Of a stretch of 64,000 nt of DNA, positions 7,613-17,416 are shown one piece after another. Made by a program: the position numbers and the translations under genes. Each line of letters begins with the position of its first letter. Position 1 is the first letter of the stretch. Location of the stretch: NCBI GenBank assembly GCA_036268875.1, contig DATATI010000023.1, forward strand, positions 24,783 to 88,782, read 5' to 3'. Under the pieces are notes generated by a model. The model had not been told where the DNA came from and did not search any database. It saw only the letters and a list, made by a program, of their open reading frames with translations. This DNA is from Polyangia bacterium. Lineage in GTDB: Bacteria; Myxococcota_A; Polyangia; Fen-1088.

Positions 7613-8500
7613 TCAGCGCAAAGCGTAGAGGTCGTAGGCGTATTCGAGTTCTTTCATCCGCACTGCGCCTATCCCAATGCATTGTAGTCGATTGAGCTCG
7701 ATGTATTTGGGATGCGAGGTGTGAATCCGGGGCGCGGTGCGGGTCGGCGCGATATTTGGCCACCGATGGTCCAGGAAATTTTGATAGCCGTTCTCGCCGA
7801 AGTCACAGGAGCCGAGATAGCTCGCGTAAAACAGCGCCCCGTCATCGCCCTCGACCGTCGCTCGTACGTCCATGACGCCTATCCCGTCGTGACGGATCGT
7901 CATCCAGTCGCCACCCATTGTGCGGACCTTGCCGTTGATCATGGGGCCGTGAATGTCGCCTTCGTTCGGATACCAATACCAGTGCACTAAGAGTCCGGCC
8001 GGAGTGACTCCGATGATCTCGGGTTCACGTAGGGGGACCCTGATCGTCGCGAGGTACTCGAATGCGGGCGGCGTTCGTTCAGGCGCGGCTCGCGACGGCG
8101 TATCGCGCCCGTTGTCGGGAGCCGCGAGCGGCACGTCGGTCAGACGGAACGATGACGGCAGAGCCGCGGCGGTCGCCGAGTCGGGAGCGCACCGCCCGGC
8201 ACAGGTCAGGGTCGGCACATAAGTGACGCGCATCCCGGTCCAGAAATCCGGAAACATGATCCGGTGATACTCGATGCCTCGGGCGTAGTCGGTCCGCAGA
8301 CGGACGCCGCGGACGGTTCGCAGCTGCCCCTGGTCGATCCGGTATTGCACGGTCACGGCGTTGCTTGGGCTTTGCGGTTGGACCCCGACTGTTACGGAGA
8401 CTCCACGGCGACCTTCGACCGCATCGTCAGTCGGAGCCGGCGCGTCCGCACTGCCGTACCAAAGCGTGAGTTGTTCATGTGTGAAGCGCACTGTTGGCAC
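7613..8500 (-). CDS. DUF3237-domain protein with an extra N-terminal domain
   Basis: The C-terminal half (about 150-295) matches the DUF3237 barrel: GLLVHWYW, EGDIHGPMINGKVRTMGGDW with M-T-I-R-H-D-G-I-G-V-M-D-V-R-A-T, DDGALFYASYLG, and a final LNRLQCIGIGAVRM. The N-terminal 140 residues are a separate beta-rich domain I do not recognise, starting VRFTHEQLTLWYG. The two are joined by a Pro/Arg-rich linker. There is no signal peptide. It lies 8 bp downstream of the cyclase/ATPase gene and is probably its operon partner. The biochemical role of DUF3237 proteins is unknown to me. Confidence 0.7.
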   Translation of the reverse strand: MPTVRFTHEQLTLWYGSADAPAPTDDAVEGRRGVSVTVGVQPQSPSNAVTVQYRIDQGQLRTVRGVRLRTDYARGIEYHRIMFPDFWTGMRVTYVPTLTCAGRCAPDSATAAALPSSFRLTDVPLAAPDNGRDTPSRAAPERTPPAFEYLATIRVPLREPEIIGVTPAGLLVHWYWYPNEGDIHGPMINGKVRTMGGDWMTIRHDGIGVMDVRATVEGDDGALFYASYLGSCDFGENGYQNFLDHRWPNIAPTRTAPRIHTSHPKYIELNRLQCIGIGAVRMKELEYAYDLYALR

Positions 8501-8508
8501 CTAGGAGC

Positions 8509-11500
8509 TTAGGAGACGAGCGCCGTCGGCACGGCGAAGCTGGGCTCTGGATCGCCGAGGCGATTGAGCAACTCCCGTGCCGCTTTCAGGTCTGGTGTGG
8601 CAAAGCCCTCCGTAAATGAGCCATAGAGATCGGCCACGAGACGCCGTGCCGCGTCCCCACGGCCAGTTTGCTCCCAAACCCGGCCGAGGCTTGTGGTGGC
8701 GCGCAGCTCGAGCATCCGCGCGTTCTGCTGGCGCGCCAGCGCTCGGGCGCGCTCGAAGCATGCTTCGCTGTCGGCGATCAGTGCGCGTTCGAGATGGATC
8801 TCACCCATGAGACGATAAAGCTCGGGCGCGAACTGCAGCTCTTGCCGGGCCTCGGCCGCGATTGTCTCGACTTCTAATGTCGCCAGCGCTTCGTCCGCGC
8901 GGCCTGCTTTCCAGAGGGAGAGCCCTAGCATGGCCATTGTGATGGTCTGGTTGAGGTAGCTGCCGGTCGCTTGCCACTCCGCGATTCCCAACTTGGTTTC
9001 GGCGATCCCCTTGTCGGTCTCACCGCGTTCGACGAGTACCCAGCCATTGAACATTTTCGCGAACGGGCTCCAGATCTCGAAGCTCTCATGCTTCGCCAGC
9101 GTGAGAAGATCCGCGGCGGTCTTCGCCGCGCCGCCGATGTCGAGATTGCACGCGTGCAGGAGCAGGCTCGCCGCGAGAGCAAACGCTTCACTCGGATGGT
9201 GCTTGAGCTCGCGGGTCAATGCGATTCCCGACTGGACCATCGCAGGGGCTTGGTCGGGATAGCCGAGCATCCAGAGGCTCGAGCCGAGCATGATCCGCAG
9301 TGCCGCGGACGATGAGAATTGGAACGTGCGCACGATGTTGCGCTCGGCCTCGAGATTGAATAGTTGTAGGCCCGCTTCCGCATGCTCGCGGACCTGCAGG
9401 AATTCGCCCCGGTAGAAGTGGCTGTACCCGACCGCGTGATGGGCCATCACCTGGAGCATCGGAATTCCCGTCTGGTCGGCCAGGCGCAGTACCTGTGCGC
9501 CGGTCTCGAGGGCCTCGTCCAGCTTGCCGCGCAGGAAGTAATTGGTCCAAAGCCCCCAACGCGAGCCATATGTGCTGTTGAAATCGCCGAGCAGCTCGCC
9601 CAGTACACCCGCCCTACGACATGTCCGTTCGACCTCGAGCGCGGCCCAGCCTTTGATTGCCATGTAGGCAGGCGCGATTCCCATCTGCAAATCGAGCTCT
9701 TGCTTGTCTCTCGCTGCGCCGGGTGCAAGCGCCGCGACGAGCTTCAGAGCATTTTCGAAATGCGCGATGGCCTCCTTGTTGTCGGCACGACCAAGCGCCC
9801 GCTGCCCGGCCTTTTGCCAGTGAGAGATCGCCTCGTCTAATAGACCCGCTCCTTCGTAGTGGCGAGCCAACAACTCTGGCTCGGTGTCTTTCAGGTAGGG
9901 GAAGCGTTCCGTCAGCGTTCGAGCGATCTGCGCGTGGTACTCGTGCCGGGTCTTGCGCAGCAACATGTCATAGGCGACGCGCTGGATGAGCGCGTGCTTG
10001 AAGGTAAAGACCGCCTGTTCTCGACTTCCCGTTCGAAAGACCAGCCCGGCGTCCACCAGGCGGGAAAGGTCTCCTTGAAGGACAGCGTCATCGCGCGAAG
10101 AAACGGCCTTCAGGACATCGTAGCGGAACTCACGGCCCAAGGTGGCCGCGAGCTGAGCCAATGGTTTGCTAGCGCCGAGGCGGTCGATGCGGGCCATCAG
10201 CGGACCACGGATCGCGGCCGGTACGTCATCGTCGCTGCGTGTCCCCGCTGGCTGGTAGCGATCGTCCAGCTCTCGGAAGGAGCCTTCCTCCAAGATGGCT
10301 TTGGTCAGCTCCTCGACGAAGAGGGGGATGTCGCCAGCTCGCGTGAGCAGCTGGACGAGCAGGTCGTCGGGTAGCGCCTTCTGGCCGGTCAGGTGGGCGA
10401 TGATGGTCTTGCTCTCATCTCGGGGCAGGGGGCGAAGATTCCGCTCTTCGATGCGCCCGAGGTCCTCAGGCGGGAACTCGGGCCGGGCCGAGAGCAGGAT
10501 CATGAGGTGCGTGGGCGAGTTCGGTATCTGGCGACGAAGAATGACCTTCAGGAGCTCAATCGTGGTGGGATCGGCCCAGTGCAGATCCTCGAGGATGAAC
10601 AGCGTGGGGCGCTGCGCGGCCAGCCGAGTCAGGCATTCCGCGAGCAACTCCAGCGTGCGCTGCCGCTGCTTCGGCGCTGCGGCGGCGAGCGTCGGGTAGT
10701 GGTCGTCGACGGGGACGGCGAAGAGCGGAGCGAGCAGTGGGACCGCCTCCTCTGGCCGGAGGCCGAGAGCAACGACGCGCTCCTCGAGGTGCTTGCGCTT
10801 CTGGTCGGCTGACTGCGTGGCGGCGAACCCGAAGCGCCGCTCCATCATCTCGATGATCGGGTGCAGGGCGCTGTTCTCGTAGTACTGTGAGCAGCGGCAG
10901 TCGAGAAGGTCGTCGCGGCCCGGTTCGATCCAGCCTTTGACCATCTCGACGAGGCGTGACTTTCCGATCCCCGGCTCCCCGCGAATGAGGACCGCGGAGC
11001 GCGTCCCATTGCCGGCGAGCGCCCACGAGTCGGCGAGAAAGGCGACGTCCTCTTTCCTGCCCACGAACGGCGTCAAACCGGTTGCGTACGCGGCCTCGAT
11101 GCGACTGGTGGCGGCGGTTGCTTCGAGGATCCGGAACAGGCGCAATGTGCGGGCCACACGCTTGAGCGTGGCGCCTTGAGGGAGCTCCTCGATCCTGAAG
11201 AAACCACGCACGAGGCGCTCGGTGGCCTCGCTTATCACGGCGCAACCCGGCCGGGCCTCAGTCTGCACGTGGTGCGCGAAGTTCGGCGTCTCACCGACCG
11301 CGAGCTGTTCTTTGCGATCGCCCTCGCCGATCTCGCCCACGACGACCAGGCCGCTGTGTATCCCGACGCGCACCTGGAGCGGCTCTCCAGCGGCCCGAAC
11401 CTTTTCGACCGCCTCCAACATCTCCAAGCCCGCGAGGACCGCGCGGCGGGCGTCGTCCTCATGCGCGACGGGATACCCGAAGTAAATGAGCAGACCGTCA

Positions 11501-11763
11501 CCGAGGTGCTGGGCGAGGTAGCCTTCGTGACGGCGGACGACGCCGGCGCACAGCGACTGGAACTCCTGCATCACCTCGCGCAGATCTTCCGGGTCCAATC
11601 GCTCCGAAAGTGCCGTCGACCCGACGAGGTCGCAGAACAGCACCGTGAGTTGCCGCCGCTCCGCCTTCAGTGACTCGGGCGCGGCTGTGCCAAGCAACGG
11701 CTTTCCGCATTCGCCGCAGAATTTAGCTTCCGCGCCTTCGGCGTTGCAGTTCCGGCAGCGCAT
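8509..11763 (-). CDS. Zinc-ribbon / class III nucleotidyl cyclase / AAA ATPase / TPR protein
   Basis: The 1084-residue multidomain signalling protein starts with a zinc ribbon (Cys3, Cys6, Cys16, Cys19). A class III adenylate/guanylate cyclase domain follows (about 35-200). Its metal Asp residues are in LFCDLVGST (Asp45) and HLGDGLLIYFG (Asp89), with VRVGIHSGLVVVGEIG after them. Next is a predatory-type AAA_16 ATPase with Walker A RGEPGIGKSRL (about 265) and Walker B LFILEDLHWAD. The last 450 residues are TPR-like helical repeats. Proteins of this layout are common in myxobacteria and are thought to link ligand sensing by the ATPase/TPR part to cyclic nucleotide output. The ATG at 11763 has AAGGGGGA just upstream. 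It may supply the nucleotide sensed by the kinase at 6242-7591 (inference). Confidence 0.88.
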   Translation of the reverse strand: MRCRNCNAEGAEAKFCGECGKPLLGTAAPESLKAERRQLTVLFCDLVGSTALSERLDPEDLREVMQEFQSLCAGVVRRHEGYLAQHLGDGLLIYFGYPVAHEDDARRAVLAGLEMLEAVEKVRAAGEPLQVRVGIHSGLVVVGEIGEGDRKEQLAVGETPNFAHHVQTEARPGCAVISEATERLVRGFFRIEELPQGATLKRVARTLRLFRILEATAATSRIEAAYATGLTPFVGRKEDVAFLADSWALAGNGTRSAVLIRGEPGIGKSRLVEMVKGWIEPGRDDLLDCRCSQYYENSALHPIIEMMERRFGFAATQSADQKRKHLEERVVALGLRPEEAVPLLAPLFAVPVDDHYPTLAAAAPKQRQRTLELLAECLTRLAAQRPTLFILEDLHWADPTTIELLKVILRRQIPNSPTHLMILLSARPEFPPEDLGRIEERNLRPLPRDESKTIIAHLTGQKALPDDLLVQLLTRAGDIPLFVEELTKAILEEGSFRELDDRYQPAGTRSDDDVPAAIRGPLMARIDRLGASKPLAQLAATLGREFRYDVLKAVSSRDDAVLQGDLSRLVDAGLVFRTGSREQAVFTFKHALIQRVAYDMLLRKTRHEYHAQIARTLTERFPYLKDTEPELLARHYEGAGLLDEAISHWQKAGQRALGRADNKEAIAHFENALKLVAALAPGAARDKQELDLQMGIAPAYMAIKGWAALEVERTCRRAGVLGELLGDFNSTYGSRWGLWTNYFLRGKLDEALETGAQVLRLADQTGIPMLQVMAHHAVGYSHFYRGEFLQVREHAEAGLQLFNLEAERNIVRTFQFSSSAALRIMLGSSLWMLGYPDQAPAMVQSGIALTRELKHHPSEAFALAASLLLHACNLDIGGAAKTAADLLTLAKHESFEIWSPFAKMFNGWVLVERGETDKGIAETKLGIAEWQATGSYLNQTITMAMLGLSLWKAGRADEALATLEVETIAAEARQELQFAPELYRLMGEIHLERALIADSEACFERARALARQQNARMLELRATTSLGRVWEQTGRGDAARRLVADLYGSFTEGFATPDLKAARELLNRLGDPEPSFAVPTALVS

Positions 11764-12035
11764 AGTCCCCCTTCGGTTTTGATAACATGCCTACCGCTTC
11801 TTCTCTATGTCTCTGCCCGCAGCTCGGACGTCCGATTGATCCATCTACTTCGGCACTCAATCTCCCGCAATGATCGCCCGCGGCAGCCGCTCATGATGAG
11901 CCCTGGGTTCTCGAAGCCCTGCCGTGGGGATGTAGCTCGTCAGACTCAGAGAGTGAAGCCACTTCGTGGGTGAGCAATGGCGCCTTTTGATACTTCGTTT
12001 TGAAGTTGTCTCCCGCGCTGAATACCACTCCGTGG

Positions 12036-13910
12036 CTAATCACCCGGAACATCGTTGGCCCGCACGCTCCTTAGGGTGGGTCCCATCCCAATTCCTTCCT
12101 CTGCTTGCGCCATCTTCTGCGGCCTCGGAATCCCGTAGTAATCCAGCTTCGACACGAACGTCCGTCGCGGCATTCCGATGTGCATCGCCGCCCTTGTCTG
12201 GTTCCCATTGTGCAAGATCAGGGCATCAATAATTCGCCGCCGCTCGGCTACCTTGGTCGGATCGGTCAGCACCGGCAGATTCTTGGTCATCTCGGCCGTC
12301 GGCATCGCCGACAGGGTCGCCGGTTCGTGCCGCGCCACCGGCATCGCCATCTCCGGCGGCGTCATGAACAACTCCCGCGTCAGCCGCATCTTTTCCATCG
12401 GCAGGTGCTCGATGCGGATCTCCACCCCGTCGCACAGGGCGACCGCGCGTTCGATGACGTTCTTCAGCTCACGGATGTTGCCAGGCCAGTGGTAGCGGCG
12501 CAGGCAGTCCATCACTTCGCTGCTGACAGGCAGGGGACGGTCGCGGCCGATGTCGCGACAGGCGGCGGCGACGAAGGTGTCGAGCAGAGTGGGGATCTCG
12601 TCGACGCGCTCCCGCAACGGAGGCACCACCAGGGTGATGCCGTTCATGCGGTACATCAGGTCGCCGCGGAACTCGCCTTTGACGACCGCGGCTTCCAGGT
12701 CCTTGTTGGTGGCCGAGATGAAACGGACGTCGATGGGATGTGGCTTTAACGCGCCGATGGGCCGGACCTCGCGGGTCTCGATGACACGCAGAAGCTTGGC
12801 TTGCATGGGCAGCGGCATGTCCCCGATCTCGTCCAGAAAAACGCTGCCACCGTTGGCGGATTCCAGCAGGCCGATCTTGGCGCCGATGGCTCCGGTGAAG
12901 GCGCCGCGTTCGTGTCCGAACAGCTCGCTGTCCATCAATGAATCGGTCAGACCCGCGCAGTTGAGAGCGACAAACGGCTTCGCCGCTCGCGGTGACAGCC
13001 GGTGCACCAGCTGAGCCAGGACGTCTTTGCCGACGCCACACTCGCCCAGGATCAAGACGTTGATCGGCGATGAAGCGGCGCGCGCGGCCATGTCGCGAAC
13101 GCGCTGCATGGCCGCCACCTCGGGCGAAGCGGCGACCTCGCGTGCCGGCTGCTGTCCGGCGCGGCCTTTCAATAAGGCATTGGCGGTAGCCAGGAGCGCG
13201 TCGCCGCTCCGTCCGTTCTTGGGATACCAGGCGACACCGCAGGTCGCCGTCAGACCGCCGTCGCGGCAGCTCTCAAGCACGCCACGGATCAGCGCTTCGA
13301 CGTCGCCTTCCTTGGCGTCGACGAATAGAATTTCGTAATCGGTCGGCCCGTAGGTGGCGAAGACGTGCGGGGCATTCAGCTCGCGCGCCAGGATCGGCAG
13401 CACCTTGGTCCAGTGCGCGGGGCCGGTGAATCGCACCCGCGCCAGCGCAAACGACGCCTTGTTCTTCGCGGCGCGGGCGCATTCGTCGTCGACGCGGGCT
13501 TCGAAATAGGTGTGCGACCACAGGCGCCGCGGGCCGGGCGCCGATCGGTTCTGCAGCACCATGATGACCGTCGATCCAATGATGACCGCTTCGCCGGGCA
13601 GGATGGGCACCGGCTGGCCGGCCCTGATGGCACCGGCGCGTACGCGGGTGCCGTTGGCGCTGCCGACGTCTTCAATGGCCAGCACCGGCGCGCCGTCCTG
13701 GGAGGCCACGCGCAGAACGGCGTGCTCGCGGGACGCCATCGGGTCGTCGATGTGAACGGCGGCGCGCGATGAACGGCCGATGGCCAATGCGCCGGACGCG
13801 GGCAAAGGGTGGGAGGCAAAAACATCGGGCGACATGACCAACAGGTGCAGCCCGTCCGTCCCAGTGGCCACCTCTTCCTCGTCACCCGTAATCGTGGTCT
13901 CGGTGATCAC
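12036..13910 (-). CDS. Sigma-54-dependent transcriptional activator with FHA domain
   Basis: The 624 residues carry four regions. An FHA domain (about 20-118) has IGRSSRAAVHIDDPMASREHA and the GSANGTRV loop, reading phosphothreonine. A middle domain (about 135-260) resembles a degenerate GGDEF or cyclase fold (YGPTDYEILF, GVAWYPKNG). The AAA+ domain (about 270-510) has Walker A GECGVGKDVLA, the sigma-54 contact loop GAFTGA, and Walker B SVFLDEIGDM. A C-terminal Fis-type HTH reads NQTRAAMHIGMPRRTFVSKL. It therefore activates sigma-54 promoters, probably in response to a Ser/Thr kinase. No clear target promoter was recognised next to it. Confidence 0.92.
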   Translation of the reverse strand: MITETTITGDEEEVATGTDGLHLLVMSPDVFASHPLPASGALAIGRSSRAAVHIDDPMASREHAVLRVASQDGAPVLAIEDVGSANGTRVRAGAIRAGQPVPILPGEAVIIGSTVIMVLQNRSAPGPRRLWSHTYFEARVDDECARAAKNKASFALARVRFTGPAHWTKVLPILARELNAPHVFATYGPTDYEILFVDAKEGDVEALIRGVLESCRDGGLTATCGVAWYPKNGRSGDALLATANALLKGRAGQQPAREVAASPEVAAMQRVRDMAARAASSPINVLILGECGVGKDVLAQLVHRLSPRAAKPFVALNCAGLTDSLMDSELFGHERGAFTGAIGAKIGLLESANGGSVFLDEIGDMPLPMQAKLLRVIETREVRPIGALKPHPIDVRFISATNKDLEAAVVKGEFRGDLMYRMNGITLVVPPLRERVDEIPTLLDTFVAAACRDIGRDRPLPVSSEVMDCLRRYHWPGNIRELKNVIERAVALCDGVEIRIEHLPMEKMRLTRELFMTPPEMAMPVARHEPATLSAMPTAEMTKNLPVLTDPTKVAERRRIIDALILHNGNQTRAAMHIGMPRRTFVSKLDYYGIPRPQKMAQAEEGIGMGPTLRSVRANDVPGD

Positions 13911-14246
13911 GGTTCCCCCAAGTGGGCAGCACGATAACGCTACCGCACGGAACCATCAAGCTTGGTGCGAGGGCGATTTTGCGCCAATCGCGGGCGTTGG
14001 GACCGACCCCAACCTTGAACTTATCGCGGATTTTTCTTCGTCATTGGCAGTGACGGTGTCCAAACCACTGCACAGATTGGCTGTCCGCGTCCGCAGGACT
14101 GGCGAAGATCAGCACCGCTGGTCCGCTTTTTCGGAACAAGCAAACCCGGACAAACGAAAATCGGCTGCGCGCGACCAGCGACAGATCGCCGCAACGGCAG
14201 GTCAGCGATCGGTTGCGCGCCGGTCGTCGCTCGGCGCGCTCGCCGC
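13911..14246. other. Intergenic region, no gene seen
   Basis: These 336 bases separate two minus-strand genes. They should hold the promoter of the sigma-54 activator and the 3' end of the DUF1552 transcript. Short open frames here lack codon bias and family features. I found no confident promoter, hairpin or -24/-12 element. Confidence 0.5.
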
Positions 14247-15650
14247 TCACACCTCGGGCAGGGTGCCGGTGCTGTCACCGACAGTAGCGGTCACGCCCAG
14301 GGTGGCAATGGTGGTCACCAGCAGGTTCGAGACCGGAACGCCGCTGGACGGCGGCTTTGACTTCCACGACGGCGCGGAGACCGCTTGGCCATAGCGCACG
14401 TGCTGCCCGGGCTTCAAGGCGCCACCGCCATGACCGGCCAGCAGGATCGGCATGTCGGTGTGGTTGTGCATGTCGCCGTCGGAGACGTCGCTGGAGATGA
14501 AGATGGCCGAGTTGGTCAAGAGGTTCTCCCCGGCCGGTCCGTCGGAGACCGCTTTCATCTGCGTCAGCAGATATGCCACCTGCTGGAAGGTCCAGGTGTT
14601 GATGGCGATGAGCTGCGCGATGTTGGTCGCGTTGCCGCCGTGGTGCGAGATGTTGTGGTGCCCGCCATTGATGGGACCGCCGGCGGCGGTCAGGAACGGG
14701 TAGGTCTGGTTGCTGACACCATTGCCCTGCATGAACGAGATGACCCGCGTGGCGTCGCACTGGAACGCCAGCACCATCAGATCCAGCATCAGCTTCATGT
14801 GGGTGGGATAGTCGGGCGGATTCGACGGCGGCGGCGTCCCCATCTTGCAACTCATCATCGGCCCGGCAGTCGTCAGCTCGACCTCCAGCTGGCGCACGCC
14901 GGTCAGGTACTGATCCAGCTTGCCGGCGTCGGTCTTGCCAAGCTTGCCCGAAAGGCTGGCCACGTCGGCGGTGATGTAATCCAGCACGCTCTTGTCGTAG
15001 GCCTGGCGCTTGGCGACGTCCGACGACGACGCCTTCGGATCGAAGCCCATGAAGATCTGGTTGAAGGCCTGCATGGCGTCGGTGATCTTCGGCAGCGGCG
15101 TCACGGCGTCGGCCCAGGACACATTGCGCGTATAAGCGCAGCTGTACCCGCTGTCGCAGCCGCCGGCCGAGCTGCCGCCGTCGATCCCCAGCGGCAGCGA
15201 CGGCAAGCGCGTCTTGATGCCGTTCTTGATGAGGCCGTTGGCCGCCACCTGGTCGGCTGAAATACCAAGGTGGATCATCGAGTCGGACTTCAGCGCGTGC
15301 GCGCAGGTGATGAACGCGCTGGTCCCGGCCGCGTGGTCGCCGATCTGATCGGGGTTGGCCGGCTGGTTGTTGAGGCCGGTGACGATCGAGAAGTCCGCCC
15401 GCAAAGGTTCCAGCGCGGTCAGCGACGGCGGCATGGTGTAGCCGGTGCCGGTGGTGGTCGGGCGGAAGTTGTCCATCCACACGCCGTTCGGGATCCACCA
15501 GTAGATGGCTCGTTTGGCAGCCGCGCTCTGCGCCTGGGCCAGGGCCTCCTTCGGCGCCAGTGACTCCAGGAACGGCAGGCCGACCACGACGGCGCCGCCG
15601 CCCAGGAACTTCCGGCGAGTCAGATGCGGATTCGTCGGTTTGATCTTCAT
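14247..15650 (-). CDS. DUF1552 family protein, Tat-exported
   Basis: The 467-residue protein begins with a twin-arginine signal: TRRKFLGGGAVVVGLPFLE then an Ala-rich cleavage site near residue 40. The mature part shows DUF1552 features: KRAIYWWIPNGVWMDNF, a DHAAGTSAFIT block, NGGHHNISHHGG and SDVSDGDMHNHTDMPILLAG, with many conserved His. The fold is related to DUF1501/sulfatase-like proteins; the reaction is not established. It overlaps the DUF1592 gene by 4 bp (15647-15650), so the two are translationally coupled, as in other Myxococcota and Planctomycetes where they form a secreted pair of unknown function. Confidence 0.9.
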   Translation of the reverse strand: MKIKPTNPHLTRRKFLGGGAVVVGLPFLESLAPKEALAQAQSAAAKRAIYWWIPNGVWMDNFRPTTTGTGYTMPPSLTALEPLRADFSIVTGLNNQPANPDQIGDHAAGTSAFITCAHALKSDSMIHLGISADQVAANGLIKNGIKTRLPSLPLGIDGGSSAGGCDSGYSCAYTRNVSWADAVTPLPKITDAMQAFNQIFMGFDPKASSSDVAKRQAYDKSVLDYITADVASLSGKLGKTDAGKLDQYLTGVRQLEVELTTAGPMMSCKMGTPPPSNPPDYPTHMKLMLDLMVLAFQCDATRVISFMQGNGVSNQTYPFLTAAGGPINGGHHNISHHGGNATNIAQLIAINTWTFQQVAYLLTQMKAVSDGPAGENLLTNSAIFISSDVSDGDMHNHTDMPILLAGHGGGALKPGQHVRYGQAVSAPSWKSKPPSSGVPVSNLLVTTIATLGVTATVGDSTGTLPEV

Positions 15651-17416
15651 GGCGAAACTCCCTCACCGCGACGATTAAGGAACGTGGGGCTGTTGACCAG
15701 GGCGGTAACCAGATCCGGAAATTTGAGGCCGCTCTTGTTGAACGTGCTGGCCAGCGCCGGCACCGCTGTCGTGTCCATGTTTTTCGGGTCAGTGGCGATC
15801 GCCCGCCCCAGCGCGTAGCTGTAAAGCTTGCTGGTCATGCACCCGGGGAAAGCCGCGTTGCGGCCGATGATCTGCGTGAGGTCCATGAGGCCATTGAAGT
15901 GCTCGCCGGTCGACAACATGCCGGTCGAATCGATGGGCAGCTTGCCATCCGTGGTTCGATAGGCGCCGATGGCGTTGTAGTTCTCCATGCCGAACCCGAT
16001 CGGATCCATGAGGGTATGGCAGGCGGCGCAGGTGGGGTTATTGATGTGCGCGGTCAGCACCTGGCGAAGCGTCGTGGCGCCGGTGGGGTCAGCCATGATC
16101 ATCGTGTTCACCGTCGGCGGCGGCGGCGGGATGTCCTCGCACAGCAGTTCGGTCAACACGTACTTGCCGCGCAAGACGGGCGACGTGCGATCGGCGTGCG
16201 CGTTGACGGTGAGGAAGCTGGCCTGGGTCAGGAAGCCGCCGCGCTGGGCGTTGCCAGTGAGATCGACGCGCACGGGATCCGTCGAATTGACCTTGGGCAG
16301 GCCATAGAACTGCGCCAGGCGATCGTTGGCGAAGGTGAACTTGGCGGTGAGCAGCTGATCCGCCGGTAAATTGTTGAACACCACCTCGCGGAACAGCAGC
16401 TGCGTCTCGCTCTTCAGGGCGGCGCGCAGGCTGGCATCGAACTGCGGGAACATGGTCGGATCGGGATCAGCCTCGTCGACCTTGCGGATATACAGCCACT
16501 GCCCGGCGAAGTTGTCGACCAGTGCCTGCGCCTTCGGATCGGCCAGCATGCGCGTCACCTGCGCGCCCAGAACGCTGGTCTGGTGCAGGTTGCCGACCTT
16601 GGCGGCGGAAAACAGCGCGTCGTCCGGCATCGAGCTCCAGATGAAATACGAAAGGCGCGACGCCAGCTCGTAATCGTTCAGCGGGTGCGGGGTGGTCGAC
16701 TTCGGATCGGCGTCGATCTCCGGACGATAGGTGAAGTTAGGCGACAGCAGCGCCGCCCGCAGCGCCAGCGCAAAACCGGTCTCGACCGAGTCGCCCTGGG
16801 TGGTCGCCATGGTCACCAGCGCCATCAGACGATCGACCTCGGATGAATCGACCGGACGGCGCCAGGCACGCGGCAAGAACGCCTCCAGCGAGGTGCGCGC
16901 GCAGGCCGCGCCGCCGGCGACCAGATCGCAGCCGACCAGCTTGCTGCGCTGGGCGGTGTTCGACAGCGCCGCCGAGACCAGGGACGTCGCCGCGCTGTTG
17001 TAGCAACTGAGGTGCAGCGGCGAGACGGTGAGGACGTCGGACGTGTTGTCGAAGTCGGCGCCGCGATCGTCGACAGGAAAGTTGAAGTCGACGCTGGGGT
17101 GCGTGGTGGTCCCCAGCAAGTCGCGCATGGTGTTGTCGTACTCAGCCAGGTTCAGGCGGTGCATCGTGACTCGCCCGGGATCGGTCGGCGCCGGACCGCC
17201 GACGTTCGACCCGCCGGTCCCTGATCCGGTTCCGGTGCCGTTGCCGGAGCCCGTGGAACCCGAACCGGAACCAGAACCGGGCCCGCCCGGCGACCCGCTG
17301 GAACCGATGTCGCCGGAGCAGCCGCCCACAATCGGCACCACCAGCGCGATGGCGAAACCGAAGGCTGCTGCCGGAGAGCAAGCGCGAGGAACTCGTTCGG
17401 ATCTACCTGAAAACAT
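15647..17416 (-). CDS. DUF1592 family cytochrome-like lipoprotein (PSD-type multidomain)
   Basis: The 589 residues begin with a lipoprotein signal ending VPIVGGCSG, then a Gly/Ser/Thr linker (about 34-75). The tandem DUF1587/1592/1588/1585 modules follow. Landmarks are MHRLNLAEYDNTMRDLLG, DYELASRLSYFIWSSMPDD, FAGQWLYIRKVDE, and RGKYVLTELLCEDIPPPPP. There is a single haem-type NPTCAACHTLMDPIGF motif near 480. The ATG at 17416 has AAAGGGG 8 bp upstream. It is probably exported to the outer membrane and acts with the DUF1552 protein encoded just after it. Its substrate is unknown. Confidence 0.9.
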   Translation of the reverse strand: MFSGRSERVPRACSPAAAFGFAIALVVPIVGGCSGDIGSSGSPGGPGSGSGSGSTGSGNGTGTGSGTGGSNVGGPAPTDPGRVTMHRLNLAEYDNTMRDLLGTTTHPSVDFNFPVDDRGADFDNTSDVLTVSPLHLSCYNSAATSLVSAALSNTAQRSKLVGCDLVAGGAACARTSLEAFLPRAWRRPVDSSEVDRLMALVTMATTQGDSVETGFALALRAALLSPNFTYRPEIDADPKSTTPHPLNDYELASRLSYFIWSSMPDDALFSAAKVGNLHQTSVLGAQVTRMLADPKAQALVDNFAGQWLYIRKVDEADPDPTMFPQFDASLRAALKSETQLLFREVVFNNLPADQLLTAKFTFANDRLAQFYGLPKVNSTDPVRVDLTGNAQRGGFLTQASFLTVNAHADRTSPVLRGKYVLTELLCEDIPPPPPTVNTMIMADPTGATTLRQVLTAHINNPTCAACHTLMDPIGFGMENYNAIGAYRTTDGKLPIDSTGMLSTGEHFNGLMDLTQIIGRNAAFPGCMTSKLYSYALGRAIATDPKNMDTTAVPALASTFNKSGLKFPDLVTALVNSPTFLNRRGEGVSP

